A stretch of DNA of 53,488 bases from positions 546,301 to 599,788 of the forward strand of contig NZ_GG657757.1 in the NCBI RefSeq assembly GCF_000158955.1. Reading direction: 5' to 3'. Made by a program: the position numbers and the translations under genes. Positions 7,918 through 16,691 of this stretch are shown one piece after another. The notes beneath the pieces are model-generated. The model ran no database searches. It had not been told where the DNA came from and worked only from the letters and a program-made list of their open reading frames with translations. The number at the start of each line of letters is the position of its first letter. The stretch's first letter is position 1. This stretch comes from Streptomyces viridochromogenes DSM 40736. GTDB taxonomy: Bacteria; Actinomycetota; Actinomycetes; Streptomycetales; Streptomycetaceae.

Positions 7918-8622
7918 ATGTCCTCTTCGCTCCGTTCCTGGGACGAACCCGAAGGCCTCGCCCCGCGCGGCACGCTGATCGTGCTGGCCGGGCGTGGTGA
8001 ACACGCGGGCGTGTACGAGCGGTTCGGCCGCCGGCTCGCCTTCGACGCCTATCGTGTCCGCGCCCTCGGCGACCCGGCCGCCGACCCGGGCGTGCTCGAC
8101 ACGGCCGCCAAGCTGCTCGCCGACGAGTCCCTGCCCGGCCCGAAGGTGCTGGTGGGCTCGGACACCGGGGCCCACCACGCCGTGCGACTGGCCGCCGACC
8201 GGACCCCGGGGGTCGACGCCCTGATCCTGGCGGGCCTGCCCACCGGTGCCTGGACGGCGGGGAGTTGGGAGGAGGAGGCCGAGGCCCGCACCGCCTGCCC
8301 CACGCACCAGGGGCGCCTCGCCGGCGACCCGGAGTTCCGGCGCGGGGCGCTGGACGTCACTCCCGAGCTGTCCGAGCCGGGCCTGGACCGGGTGGGGGTC
8401 CCGGTGCTGGCGCTGCACGGCACGGACGACGTGGTGAGCCCGCTCGACGGGGCCCGGAAGGCGTACGCCGGCCACCCCGTCGAGCTGGTGACCTTCCACG
8501 GAGGGCGGCACGACGTCCTCAACGACGCCCTGCACCGCACCGCCGCCGCCACCGTCGTGCTCTTCCTGGAGCGGCTGCGCCTGTCCTCCGAACTGCCCCT
8601 GATAGCGGAGGGTCTCGCATGA
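7918..8622 (+). CDS. Alpha/beta hydrolase, first gene of the sulfur operon
   Basis: A 234-residue predicted soluble hydrolase. Strand and turn patterns RGTLIVLAGRGEHAGVYERF near the start and VPVLALHGTDDVVSPLDGAR (the Asp-bearing turn) plus FHGGRHDVLND (the His) near the end fit the alpha/beta hydrolase fold. The region where the nucleophile elbow is expected reads VGSDTGAHHAV, so the nucleophile may be Ser or Asp; this is unusual and unproven. ATG 7918 is preferred, with GGGAG upstream; an in-frame upstream GTG at 7843 has no fitting site. The stop overlaps the rhodanese start by ATGA. Possibly cleaves an ester or thioester of a sulfur compound. Confidence 0.75.
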   Translation: MSSSLRSWDEPEGLAPRGTLIVLAGRGEHAGVYERFGRRLAFDAYRVRALGDPAADPGVLDTAAKLLADESLPGPKVLVGSDTGAHHAVRLAADRTPGVDALILAGLPTGAWTAGSWEEEAEARTACPTHQGRLAGDPEFRRGALDVTPELSEPGLDRVGVPVLALHGTDDVVSPLDGARKAYAGHPVELVTFHGGRHDVLNDALHRTAAATVVLFLERLRLSSELPLIAEGLA

Positions 8623-9461
8623 CCGCGACGACGAGCGTTGCCGAACTGCGCGAGCGACTGGCCTCCGGACAGCCGCCCGTGGTGCTCGACGTCCGCTGGG
8701 CGCTGGGTGACCCGCACGGGCGTGAGCACTACGCCGAGGGCCACATCCCGGGGGCGGTGTACGTCGACCTGGAGACCGAGCTCGCCGCGCCGCCGAGCCC
8801 GGAGGGCGGGCGTCACCCGCTGCCGGACCTCGCGCGGCTGGAGGCGGCGGCCCGCCGCTGGGGCGTCGGCCGGGACCGGCCCGTGGTGGTGTACGACGAC
8901 CTCGGCAACACGGCGGCGGCACGCGCCTGGTGGCTGCTGCGGTACGCGGGACTGACGCGCGTGACACTCCTCGACGGGGCGCTGGGCGCCTGGCGGGCGG
9001 CCGGACTGCCCCTGGAGACGGGTGTGCCCACCGCACCGGAACCCGGTGACGTCGTCCTGGCCGAAGGTCGTCTGCCCGCCACCGGCGCGGACGGTGCTGC
9101 CGAACTCGCCTCGACGGGCCTGCTGCTGGACGCCCGGGCGGCCGAGCGCTACCGCGGCGAGGTGGAACCTGTGGATCCGCGCCCCGGCCACATCCCTGGG
9201 GCCGTCTCCGCGCCCACCGGGGAGAACCTCGCGGCCGACGGCACCTTCCTGCCACCGGAGGTACTGCGCGAGCGGTTCGAGGAGAAGGGGGCGGCCGGGG
9301 CCACACGTATCGGCGTGTACTGCGGCTCCGGAGTCACCGCGGCGCATCAGATCGCCGCCCTGGAGATCGCCGGATTCGAAGCGGTGCTCTTCCCCGGCTC
9401 CTGGTCCGCCTGGTCCGCCGACCCCGCCCGCCCGGCCGTGACCGGCCCACTCCCGTCCTGA
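8619..9461 (+). CDS. Thiosulfate/mercaptopyruvate-type sulfurtransferase (tandem rhodanese)
   Basis: A 280-residue two-domain rhodanese that transfers sulfane sulfur between donors such as thiosulfate or mercaptopyruvate and thiol or cyanide acceptors. Domain 1 (about 5-125) has the structural motif HIPGAVYVDLETEL but YDDLGN where the catalytic Cys would be, so it is non-catalytic as usual. Domain 2 (about 150-280) has HIPGAVSAPT and the active loop YCGSGVTA with Cys about 235. It begins by an ATGA overlap with the hydrolase and is 15 bp from the permease. Its presence behind a cysteine leader peptide supports a sulfur-acquisition role for the operon. Confidence 0.92.
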   Translation: MTATTSVAELRERLASGQPPVVLDVRWALGDPHGREHYAEGHIPGAVYVDLETELAAPPSPEGGRHPLPDLARLEAAARRWGVGRDRPVVVYDDLGNTAAARAWWLLRYAGLTRVTLLDGALGAWRAAGLPLETGVPTAPEPGDVVLAEGRLPATGADGAAELASTGLLLDARAAERYRGEVEPVDPRPGHIPGAVSAPTGENLAADGTFLPPEVLRERFEEKGAAGATRIGVYCGSGVTAAHQIAALEIAGFEAVLFPGSWSAWSADPARPAVTGPLPS

Positions 9462-9476
9462 CGAAGGAACCCCGCC

Positions 9477-10358
9477 ATGACGACCCGATCACCGGCCACG
9501 GCGGTGCTGCCCGAGCAGAGCGCCGACCCCGGCCCGCCCGCCGCCACCACCCGTGTCACCCTGCGCGGCACCGCGAAGTCCGGCCGCCGCCTCACCCTGC
9601 CCCGTTCCGTACGCCGTTCCGCGGGCCCGGTCGGCCTGGTCCTGCTGTGGTTCCTGACCTCGGCCACCGGTGTCCTGCCCGAGTCCGTACTGGCGTCCCC
9701 CGTCGACGTCGTGAACCAGGCCCTGGAACTCACCCGCAACGGTGAACTGCCCTCCGCCATCGCCGCGTCGGGCCGCCGGGCCGCCGTCGGCTTCCTGATC
9801 GGCGCGTCCGTCGCGCTGAGCCTGTCCCTGCTGGCCGGACTGTTCCGGCTCGGCGAGGACGTCATCGACTCCTCGATGGGCATGTTCCGGGCGATCCCGT
9901 GGGTGGGCCTGATCCCCCTGTTCATCGTCTGGTTCGGCATCGAGGAGACCCCGAAGATCGCGCTCGTCGCGCTCGGTGTGACCTACCCGCTCTACTTCAA
10001 CATCTACGGCGGCATCCGCTCCACCGACTCCCAGCTCGTCGAGGCGGCCCGCATGATGGGGCTCGGCAGGCTCGGGCTGATCAGGTACGTGATCCTGCCG
10101 AGCGCGCTGCCCGGGGCCCTCGTGGGACTGCGGTACGCGCTGTCGACGGCCTGGCTGGCACTGGTCTTCGCCGAGCAGGTCAACGCCGACGCGGGCCTCG
10201 GCTATCTGATGAGCAACGCCCAGCAGTACTTCCGCACGGACGTCATCGTGCTCTGCCTCGTCGTGTACGCGCTGCTGGGGCTCGCCTGCGACTTCGCCGT
10301 ACGGATCCTTTCGCGCCGGCTGCTGACCTGGCGCGCCAACTTCGAGGGCGAGGCGTAG
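9477..10358 (+). CDS. Aliphatic sulfonate-type ABC transporter permease
   Basis: A 293-residue membrane subunit of the SsuC/TauC family. A hydrophilic tail of about 45 residues precedes about six helices. The EAA-like loop LVEAARMMGLGRLGLIRYVI (about 185-204) marks the ATPase contact. AGGAAC before ATG 9477 is the ribosome site. The ATPase gene follows after 3 bp. Family members import sulfonates, taurine, nitrate or similar anions; the rhodanese and SsuD-like neighbours favour organosulfur compounds. Confidence 0.92.
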   Translation: MTTRSPATAVLPEQSADPGPPAATTRVTLRGTAKSGRRLTLPRSVRRSAGPVGLVLLWFLTSATGVLPESVLASPVDVVNQALELTRNGELPSAIAASGRRAAVGFLIGASVALSLSLLAGLFRLGEDVIDSSMGMFRAIPWVGLIPLFIVWFGIEETPKIALVALGVTYPLYFNIYGGIRSTDSQLVEAARMMGLGRLGLIRYVILPSALPGALVGLRYALSTAWLALVFAEQVNADAGLGYLMSNAQQYFRTDVIVLCLVVYALLGLACDFAVRILSRRLLTWRANFEGEA

Positions 10359-10361
10359 GAC

Positions 10362-11078
10362 ATGACCAACAGTGTGGAGACCAGGGGACTTTCGCGGTCC
10401 TTCGACGGCAACACCGTCCTGCACGATCTCGATCTCGACATCCGGGAGGGCGAGTTCGTGGCCCTGCTCGGGCACAGCGGCTGCGGCAAGTCGACGCTGC
10501 TGAGGATCCTGGCCGGGCTCGACGAGGAGATCGGCGGCGAGGTCACCGTGCCCGCCCGGCGCAGCGCCGCCTTCCAGTCGCCTCGGCTGCTGCCCTGGCT
10601 GAAGGTCTGGCGCAACGTCGTCCTGGGGCTGCCCGGCCGCCCCGACAGGGCGCTGGCGCTCAAGGCGCTCGACGAGGTGGGCATCGCGGACCGCGCGACC
10701 CTCTGGCCCAAGACCCTCTCCGGCGGCCAGGCCCAGCGCGTCTCGCTGGCCCGGGCTCTCGTCCGCGAGCCCGAACTACTGCTCCTGGACGAGCCGTTCG
10801 GCGCCCTGGACGCCCTCACCCGGGGCAAGGTGCAGCAGCTGGTGGCCGAGCTGTGGCGGCGGCACGGCTGCGCGATCCTCCTGGTCACCCATGACGTGGA
10901 GGAGGCCCTGCTGCTCGCCGACCGGGTCCTGGTGATGGACGAGGGCCGGATCGCCCATGAGCTGAGCGTCGACCTGCCCCGGCCCCGGGACCTCACCGCC
11001 CCGGAGTTCGTCTCCCTGCGCGCCCGCCTCCTGAACTGGCTGGGCGTGAACCGCACCCTGGAAGGAACCCCATCGTGA
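10362..11078 (+). CDS. Aliphatic sulfonate-type ABC transporter ATPase
   Basis: A 238-residue cytoplasmic ATPase of the SsuB family that powers the adjacent permease. Walker A reads GHSGCGKST (37-45), the signature LSGGQAQR (about 118-125), Walker B LLLLDEPFGALD (about 138-149), and the switch THDVEEAL follows. The Q-loop region is FQSPRLLPW. It begins 3 bp after the permease and its stop overlaps the binding-protein start by GTGA, showing translational coupling. Confidence 0.94.
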   Translation: MTNSVETRGLSRSFDGNTVLHDLDLDIREGEFVALLGHSGCGKSTLLRILAGLDEEIGGEVTVPARRSAAFQSPRLLPWLKVWRNVVLGLPGRPDRALALKALDEVGIADRATLWPKTLSGGQAQRVSLARALVREPELLLLDEPFGALDALTRGKVQQLVAELWRRHGCAILLVTHDVEEALLLADRVLVMDEGRIAHELSVDLPRPRDLTAPEFVSLRARLLNWLGVNRTLEGTPS

Positions 11079-12043
11079 ACCGCCGTACCGCAGCCGCCGC
11101 GCTGAGCATGACCACCCTGCTGGCGCTGACCGCCTGCGGCGGGAACTCCTCCGCGGACGCCTCCTCGTCGCAGCAGGTCACCCTCACCATCGGCGACCAG
11201 GCCAAGACCCTCCAGACGATGGTCGCCGCGGCCGATGCCCTGAAGGGCGCGAAGTACAAGGTGAAGTGGGCCGAGTTCGAGGGCGCGGCCCCGCTCTACC
11301 AGGCCGTGCAGGCGGGCGCCGCCGACACCGGGTACTCCGCGGACCTGCCGGCGCTCCAGGCGATCAGCGGCGGGGTGAAGGTGAAGAACGTGGCCGCGCT
11401 GAAGAACGACGGCCGGCATGTCGGCCTCGTCGTGCGCAAGGACTCCGGCATCAACAGCGTCAAGGACCTCAAGGGCCAGAGGGTCGTGGTGTCCTCCGCC
11501 AAGGGCAGCGTCTCCGAGTACCTGCTGGCCAACGTGCTGAAGCAGAACGGGCTCGACTACAAGGACGTCAAGGTCCAGTACCTGCTGCCGACCGACGCGC
11601 AGGCCGCGTTCGCCTCCGGGAAGGTCAAGGTCTGGGCGACCTTCGGTGTCTACCAGGCCGTCGGGCTGAAGCAGGGCGGGCGCCTCCTCGTCGACGGCGG
11701 GGACGGCCGGGTCAGCGGCATCGGCTTCGTCAACGCCAGCGAGAAGGCCCTCGCCGACTCGTCCAAGAAGGCCGCGCTCGCCGACTTCCTCAAGCGCCTC
11801 GGCACGGCCCTGAAGTGGACGAGCACGCACCGGGAGGCCTACGCCAAGGCCATCCAGACGCGTAACGGCGCCGACCCGGCCGTGGCGAAGACGCTGGCCT
11901 CCGCCGGCTACAGCGAGGTCCTGCCGGTCACCGGCGACGTGAACTCCACCGTCCAAGGGGTGGCCGACCTCATGCACGGCATCGGCGTCCTCGACCCGAA
12001 CGTCGACGTGGCGAAGTCCGCCGACCCCTCCCTTCTCGACTGA
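11075..12043 (+). CDS. Sulfonate-type ABC substrate-binding lipoprotein (first of two)
   Basis: A 322-residue secreted lipoprotein: GTG start, hydrophobic signal, lipobox LTAC (Cys about 21). The mature part shows SsuA/NMT1-like features: TLTIGDQAKTLQTMVAA, KVKWAEFEGAAPLYQAVQAG and VVRKDSGINSVKDLKGQRVV, the region that usually contacts the anionic head group. A second, diverged binding protein is encoded two genes later in the same operon, so the importer may serve two ligands or this may be a recent duplication. Confidence 0.92.
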   Translation: MNRRTAAAALSMTTLLALTACGGNSSADASSSQQVTLTIGDQAKTLQTMVAAADALKGAKYKVKWAEFEGAAPLYQAVQAGAADTGYSADLPALQAISGGVKVKNVAALKNDGRHVGLVVRKDSGINSVKDLKGQRVVVSSAKGSVSEYLLANVLKQNGLDYKDVKVQYLLPTDAQAAFASGKVKVWATFGVYQAVGLKQGGRLLVDGGDGRVSGIGFVNASEKALADSSKKAALADFLKRLGTALKWTSTHREAYAKAIQTRNGADPAVAKTLASAGYSEVLPVTGDVNSTVQGVADLMHGIGVLDPNVDVAKSADPSLLD

Positions 12044-12056
12044 CCAGGAGCCGTAC

Positions 12057-13154
12057 ATGCCTGTCGAATTCATCAGCGCCGTCCACACGGACGCCGGGGC
12101 CTCGGGACCGGCCGCCGCGAGCCGCACCGGGCTCGACGTCGACCATCTGCGCACGTACGCCCGCGCCCTGGACGACGGAGGTTTCGACCACACCCTGGTC
12201 GCCTACCACTCGGCCTCGCCGGACGCCTTCCAGATCGCCCAGTTCGTCGCCACCCACACCGAGCGGATCCGCCCGATCCTGGCCCACCGGCCGGGCGTGA
12301 TCTTCCCGACGCACGCCGCCCGGGCCCTGGCCACCCTGGACCGGATCAGCGACGGCCGGCTGACCGTGCACATCATCTCCGGCGGCAGCGACGAGGAGCA
12401 GCGTCGGGAGGGCGACTACCTGGGGAAGGCGGAGCGGTACGAGCGGTCCGACGAGTACATCCGGATCCTGCGGAAGGTGTGGCAGGCGGACGGCCCCGTC
12501 TCGCACCAGGGCACGTACTTCACGTTCGAGGGCTACCACTCGGATGTGAAGCCGGTGAACGGGCTGGTGCCGATCTCGGTGGGCGGCTCGTCGCAGGACG
12601 CGTACCGGGTCGGCGGGCAGCAGGGCGACATCTTCGGGCTGTGGGGCGAGCCGCTGAAGGAGACGGCCGAGCAGATCGCGGCCGTCAACAAGGTGGCTGC
12701 GGCCGCCGGGCGCCCCGACCCCCGTATCTGGGTGTCGTTCCGCCCGATCATCGCGCCCACCGACGAACTGGCCTGGGAGAAGGCGCACCGCACGCTCGGC
12801 GTGCTGAAGGACCAGGCACGCAACACCGAACTGCTGCGGCACTACCGCACGACCGGCCGCCCGGCCAACGTCGGCTCGCAGCGGCTGCTGGACATCGCCG
12901 AGCGCGGCGAGGTGCACGACCGCTGCCTGTGGACGGCCCCGGCGGCCGCGACGAACGCGGCCGGCGCGTCGACGGCCCTGGTCGGCTCGCCGGAGACGGT
13001 CGCGAAGGCGCTGCTGGACTACGTCGACATCGGCTGTGACCTGCTGTCGATCCGTGGCTACGACCCGCTGAACGACGCGATCGACTACGCCCGCCACGTC
13101 CTGCCTCTGGTCCGCCAGGAACTCGCCCACCGCGCCAGCACCCAAGCCGCCTGA
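12057..13154 (+). CDS. FMNH2-dependent alkanesulfonate monooxygenase-like (SsuD family, LLM class)
   Basis: A 365-residue bacterial-luciferase-fold enzyme. Features: HTERIRPILAHRPGVIFPTH, LDRISDGRLTVHIISGGSDE, EYIRILRKVW and VGGSSQDAYRVGG, the pattern of SsuD and close relatives. The known reaction is desulfonation of an alkanesulfonate to aldehyde and sulfite using reduced FMN and oxygen. No flavin reductase is encoded nearby, so FMNH2 must come from elsewhere. It lies 13 bp after the first binding protein and 10 bp before the second. Substrate could also be a sulfone or other C-S compound. Confidence 0.9.
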   Translation: MPVEFISAVHTDAGASGPAAASRTGLDVDHLRTYARALDDGGFDHTLVAYHSASPDAFQIAQFVATHTERIRPILAHRPGVIFPTHAARALATLDRISDGRLTVHIISGGSDEEQRREGDYLGKAERYERSDEYIRILRKVWQADGPVSHQGTYFTFEGYHSDVKPVNGLVPISVGGSSQDAYRVGGQQGDIFGLWGEPLKETAEQIAAVNKVAAAAGRPDPRIWVSFRPIIAPTDELAWEKAHRTLGVLKDQARNTELLRHYRTTGRPANVGSQRLLDIAERGEVHDRCLWTAPAAATNAAGASTALVGSPETVAKALLDYVDIGCDLLSIRGYDPLNDAIDYARHVLPLVRQELAHRASTQAA

Positions 13155-13164
13155 TGGAGAGCCC

Positions 13165-14172
13165 GTGTTGTTCCGCCACACCCTGCGTACGTCCGCCGCC
13201 GCCCTGGCCCTGCTCCTGCCCTTCGCCGCGGGGTGCGGCGGCCCGGCGCAGGCCGAATCCCCGTCCGACCTGTCGTCCGTCACGCTCTCCGTCGGCGCCA
13301 CCGGCTGGAAGACCGAGGAGGCGGTCCTGAAGTACGCCCACCTCGACGACACCCCCTACAAGGTGAGGTGGAGCCAGTTCCAGGGCGGTGAGCAGCAGCT
13401 CCAGGCCGTCCGGGCCGGAGCCCTCGACCTCGCCTCGTCCAGTGAGATCCCGCCCGTCTTCGCCGCCGCGGACGGCGCCCCGAACTTCAAGGTCGTCGCC
13501 GTGCAGCGCGGGGCGACGCTCAACCAGGAGGTCGTCACCCGCAAGGGCTCGAAGGTCACCGGCATCGCGGAACTGAAGGGCAAGAGGGTCGGCTACGTCC
13601 AGAACACCACGGCCCACTACTTCCTCTACGCGCTGCTGAAGCAGGCGGGCCTGAAGTGGTCGGACATCGACGCCAAGCCGCTGCTGCCGAACGACGGGCT
13701 CGCGGCCCTGAACGGCGGCAGCATCGACGCCCTCGCCTCCTACGGCACGTCGATCATCACCGCCCACCAGCAGGGCGCCCGCACGATCGGCTCGGGCAAG
13801 GACATCCTGTCGGGCAACTTCCTGTGGTCGGCGCGCGACAACGTGCTTCAGAGCCCGGCGCGGCGGGCCGCGGCGGCCGATCTGATCGCCCGGATCACCA
13901 AGGCGTACGCCTACGTCCGCGACGGCCGCGAGGAGGGCTTCGCGAAGATCACGGCCGCCGCCACCCACCAGCCCCTGGCCCAGGCGAGGAAGGACCTCGT
14001 CGACGCCCAGAGGCAACGCCCGACGCGTGCCCGGCCGGTCGGCGACGACACCATCGCCTCCCAGCAGAGGGTCGCCGACACCTTCACCGAACTGGGAGCA
14101 CTGAAGGAGCACCTGGACGTGAAGTCCTTCTGGACCAACGCCCTCGACGCCGACCTGAAGAAGGCCCTGTGA
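13165..14172 (+). CDS. Sulfonate-type ABC substrate-binding lipoprotein (second of two)
   Basis: A 335-residue lipoprotein starting at GTG 13165 with GGAGA five bases upstream. The lipobox is AAGC (Cys about 24). It shares the family pattern with the first binding protein (LSVGATGWKTEEAVL, YKVRWSQFQGGEQQLQAVRAG, GIAELKGKRVGYVQNTTAHY) but differs clearly in sequence, notably in the ligand loop where VVRKDSG is replaced by VTRKGSK. No second permease is present, so it probably feeds the same importer with another ligand. The stop overlaps the next start by GTGA. Confidence 0.92.
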   Translation: MLFRHTLRTSAAALALLLPFAAGCGGPAQAESPSDLSSVTLSVGATGWKTEEAVLKYAHLDDTPYKVRWSQFQGGEQQLQAVRAGALDLASSSEIPPVFAAADGAPNFKVVAVQRGATLNQEVVTRKGSKVTGIAELKGKRVGYVQNTTAHYFLYALLKQAGLKWSDIDAKPLLPNDGLAALNGGSIDALASYGTSIITAHQQGARTIGSGKDILSGNFLWSARDNVLQSPARRAAAADLIARITKAYAYVRDGREEGFAKITAAATHQPLAQARKDLVDAQRQRPTRARPVGDDTIASQQRVADTFTELGALKEHLDVKSFWTNALDADLKKAL

Positions 14173-15280
14173 CCGAGCGCATCGCCGAACTGGCCGCCGA
14201 GCACGACCGGTCGGCCGCCTTCCCCGCCGAGTCCCTCCGGATCGCCCACGACGCCGGGCTGCTCACCGCGACGATCGGCCGGCCCTACGGGGGTCAGGGC
14301 GCGGGAGTCGAGGAGACCGCGCGGATCCTGCACCGGCTGGGGCGGGCGGACCCGTCCGTCGCTCTGATCGCCGCGATGACTCTCACCAACCACGCCCGGC
14401 AGGCGGTGCGGCCGCACTGGCCCGAGGAGCTGTACGCGCGTGTGGTGAAGGAGTCGTTCGAACGGCCGGTCCTCCTCAACCACGCGCGCGTGGAGCCCGA
14501 TCTGGGCTCCCCCGCGCGGGGCGGGCTGCCCGCCACCCGGGCCCGGCCCGGCGCACCGCCGGCGGCTGGGCGGTCAGCGGCACCAAGCGGTTCGTCACGG
14601 GCGCCGAGGGGCTCGACTGGTTCCTGGTGTGGGCGACGACCGACGAGCCGGAGCCGCGCGTGGGCACGTTCCTGGTGCCCGGCGGCTCGCCCGGCGTCGA
14701 GATCACCGGCCGCTGGGACCAGCTGGGCCTGCGGGCCAGTGGGAGTCACGACGTGACGTTCCGGGACGTCGAGGTCCCCTACGAACACGTCATCGGGCTC
14801 GGACCGTACGGGCCGGACGCCGAGCAGGACAACCGTGCGGGCGCGAGTCTCCATCTCCCGCTCGCCGCCCTCTACCTGGGAGTGGCCCGCGCCGCCCAGT
14901 CCTTCTTCCACACCTTCGCCCACGCGCGCGTGCCCGCCAACCTCGGTCATCCGGTGGCCCGCACGGAGCGCTTCCGGCGGACCGCCGGGGAGATCGAGGT
15001 ACTGCTCGCCGCCGCCGAGCAGCTCGTGTTCGACGGCGCCGCGCGGGTGGACACCGCCCATCCCTCCTACACCCCGGAACGGGCCCTCGGGGCGCGGGTC
15101 CTGGCCGACCGGCACGGGGTGCGGGCCGTGGAGCTGGCCGTGCGGCTGCTCGGCAACCCGGGGCTGGCCCGCGGCAATCCGCTGGAGCGGCACTTCCGCG
15201 ACATCCAGTGCGCGCCGGTCCACGCGCCACAGGAGGACATCGCCCTGCTCGCCCTCGGCACGAAAGCACTGAACCCATGA
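14169..15280 (+). pseudogene. Acyl-CoA-dehydrogenase-like flavoprotein, frameshifted
   Basis: Related to the acyl-CoA dehydrogenase fold, and in this context perhaps to the SfnB/DszC branch that works with sulfur compounds. GTG 14169 opens IAELAAEHDRSAAFPAESLR and runs as a good family match to about RVEPDLGSPARGGLPATRAR. After about 14545 the match (RTAGGWAVSGTKRFVTGAEG, then LRASGSHDVTFRDVEVPYEH) continues in another frame to the stop at 15280. One missing base, or an extra CCCGG in the tandem GCCCGGCCCGG, explains the shift. The total length of 1112 then gives about 370 residues, normal for the family. No slippery site is visible. Either a true inactivation or a sequence error; several other indels in this window favour error. 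Confidence 0.8.
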
Positions 15281-16653
15281 CAGCGGCACCGGAAACAACC
15301 GCCTCCGCGCGTCTGCTCGGCCTGCTCGCCCGTGACCTGCCGCCCGACCGGCTGCTCACCGATCCGGGAACGATCACCGCGCACACCACCGACCGCTCCG
15401 GCACCCGGCCGGACGGGGAGCCGCTGGCCGTCGTACGGGCCCGGCGCACCGAGGACGTCATCGTCACCCTCCGGCACGCGCACGAGCTGGGCGTCCCGGT
15501 GGTGCCACGGGGTTCCGGGACCGGCCTGTCGGGCGGGGCGGCGGCGGGAGAGGGCTCGCTGGTCCTGGACCTGTCCGGCATGGACCGGATCCTCGAACTC
15601 TCGGCGGACGACCAGCTGGCCGTCGTGGAGCCCGGGGTGATCACCGCCGAACTGGACCGGGCGGCCGGTGAGCACGGTCTGCGCTACGCGCCGGACCCGG
15701 CGAGCGCGGCGTGGTCGACCATCGGCGGGAACATCGCGACCAACGCGGGCGGGCTGCGTTGCGCGAAGTACGGGGTGACCCGGGACAGCGTGCTCGGCCT
15801 GGAGGCGGTCCTCGCGGACGGCACGGTGGTGCGCACGGGCCGCCGTACCGTCAAGGGCGTCACCGGCTACGACCTGACGGCGCTGCTCACGGGTTCGGAG
15901 GGCACCCTCGCCGTGATCACCTCGGCGACGCTGAGGCTGCGGCCGGTGCCGGTGGCGACGGCGACGCTCGCGGCGTACTTCGACACCTTCGAGGCGGCGG
16001 CCGAGGCGTCGTACGCGATCACCCGGGCCGGGGTGGAGCCCGCCCTGGCGGAACTGGTCGACGGGCCGGTGCTGCAGGCCGTGGACCCGGCGCTGCGGGA
16101 GCGCGGAGCCGCACTGCTGGTGGTGCAGTGCGACGGTGCGGGCGCGGCGAGCGAGGCCGCGGCGGTGGCCCGGCTGCTGGAGCCTCTCGCGACGACGGTG
16201 GAGCGGACGGGAGATCCGGCTCGGGCGGAGGCGCTGCTGGCCGCGCGCCGGCTCGCGCTGCCGTCACTGGAGCGGCTCGGCCGCCCGCTGATCGAGGACA
16301 TCGCGGTCCCTCGCTCCCGGCTCGCGGAGGCGGTCCGGGAGATCCGGGCGATCTCGGCACGCCACGGCGTACCGGTGTTCACCATCGCGCACGCCGCGGA
16401 CGGCAATCTGCATCCGATCATCGTCGTCGACCCGGCCCTCGGCGGGCTGCCGGACGCGGTGTGGGAGGCGGCGGGCGAGATCTTCGCGCTGGCGCTGCGG
16501 CTCGGCGGGACACTGACCGGGGAGCACGGTGTGGGTGTGCTCAAGCGGCAGTGGGTCGCCGAGGAGCTCGGGCCGGCGGCCCACGCGGTGCAGCGGCGGA
16601 TCAAGGAGGCTCTAGACCCGCGGGGCATCCTGAACCCCGGGAAGGCGCTCTGA
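15277..16653 (+). CDS. FAD-linked oxidase, GlcD / D-2-hydroxyacid dehydrogenase type
   Basis: A 458-residue flavoenzyme of the vanillyl-alcohol-oxidase fold. The FAD pyrophosphate loop is VVPRGSGTGLSGGAAAGEGS (about 77-96), with TIGGNIATNAGGLRCAKYGV further on. The C-terminal half has the metal/substrate motif AHAADGNLHPIIVVDP and TGEHGVGVLKRQW, as in glycolate or D-lactate dehydrogenases. It starts by ATGA overlap as the last gene of the sulfur operon. It might oxidise a 2-hydroxy acid left after C-S cleavage, such as glycolate or a sulfolactate relative; this is inference from position. Confidence 0.9.
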   Translation: MTAAPETTASARLLGLLARDLPPDRLLTDPGTITAHTTDRSGTRPDGEPLAVVRARRTEDVIVTLRHAHELGVPVVPRGSGTGLSGGAAAGEGSLVLDLSGMDRILELSADDQLAVVEPGVITAELDRAAGEHGLRYAPDPASAAWSTIGGNIATNAGGLRCAKYGVTRDSVLGLEAVLADGTVVRTGRRTVKGVTGYDLTALLTGSEGTLAVITSATLRLRPVPVATATLAAYFDTFEAAAEASYAITRAGVEPALAELVDGPVLQAVDPALRERGAALLVVQCDGAGAASEAAAVARLLEPLATTVERTGDPARAEALLAARRLALPSLERLGRPLIEDIAVPRSRLAEAVREIRAISARHGVPVFTIAHAADGNLHPIIVVDPALGGLPDAVWEAAGEIFALALRLGGTLTGEHGVGVLKRQWVAEELGPAAHAVQRRIKEALDPRGILNPGKAL

Positions 16654-16691
16654 CCTGCCACGACCGCGTGGGCGCTCGGCGCGAGAGGCTC

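Noticed and set aside
14536..14560. Programmed ribosomal frameshift in the acyl-CoA-dehydrogenase-like gene
   Set aside because: No slippery heptamer or downstream pseudoknot is apparent, and the family is normally made from one frame.
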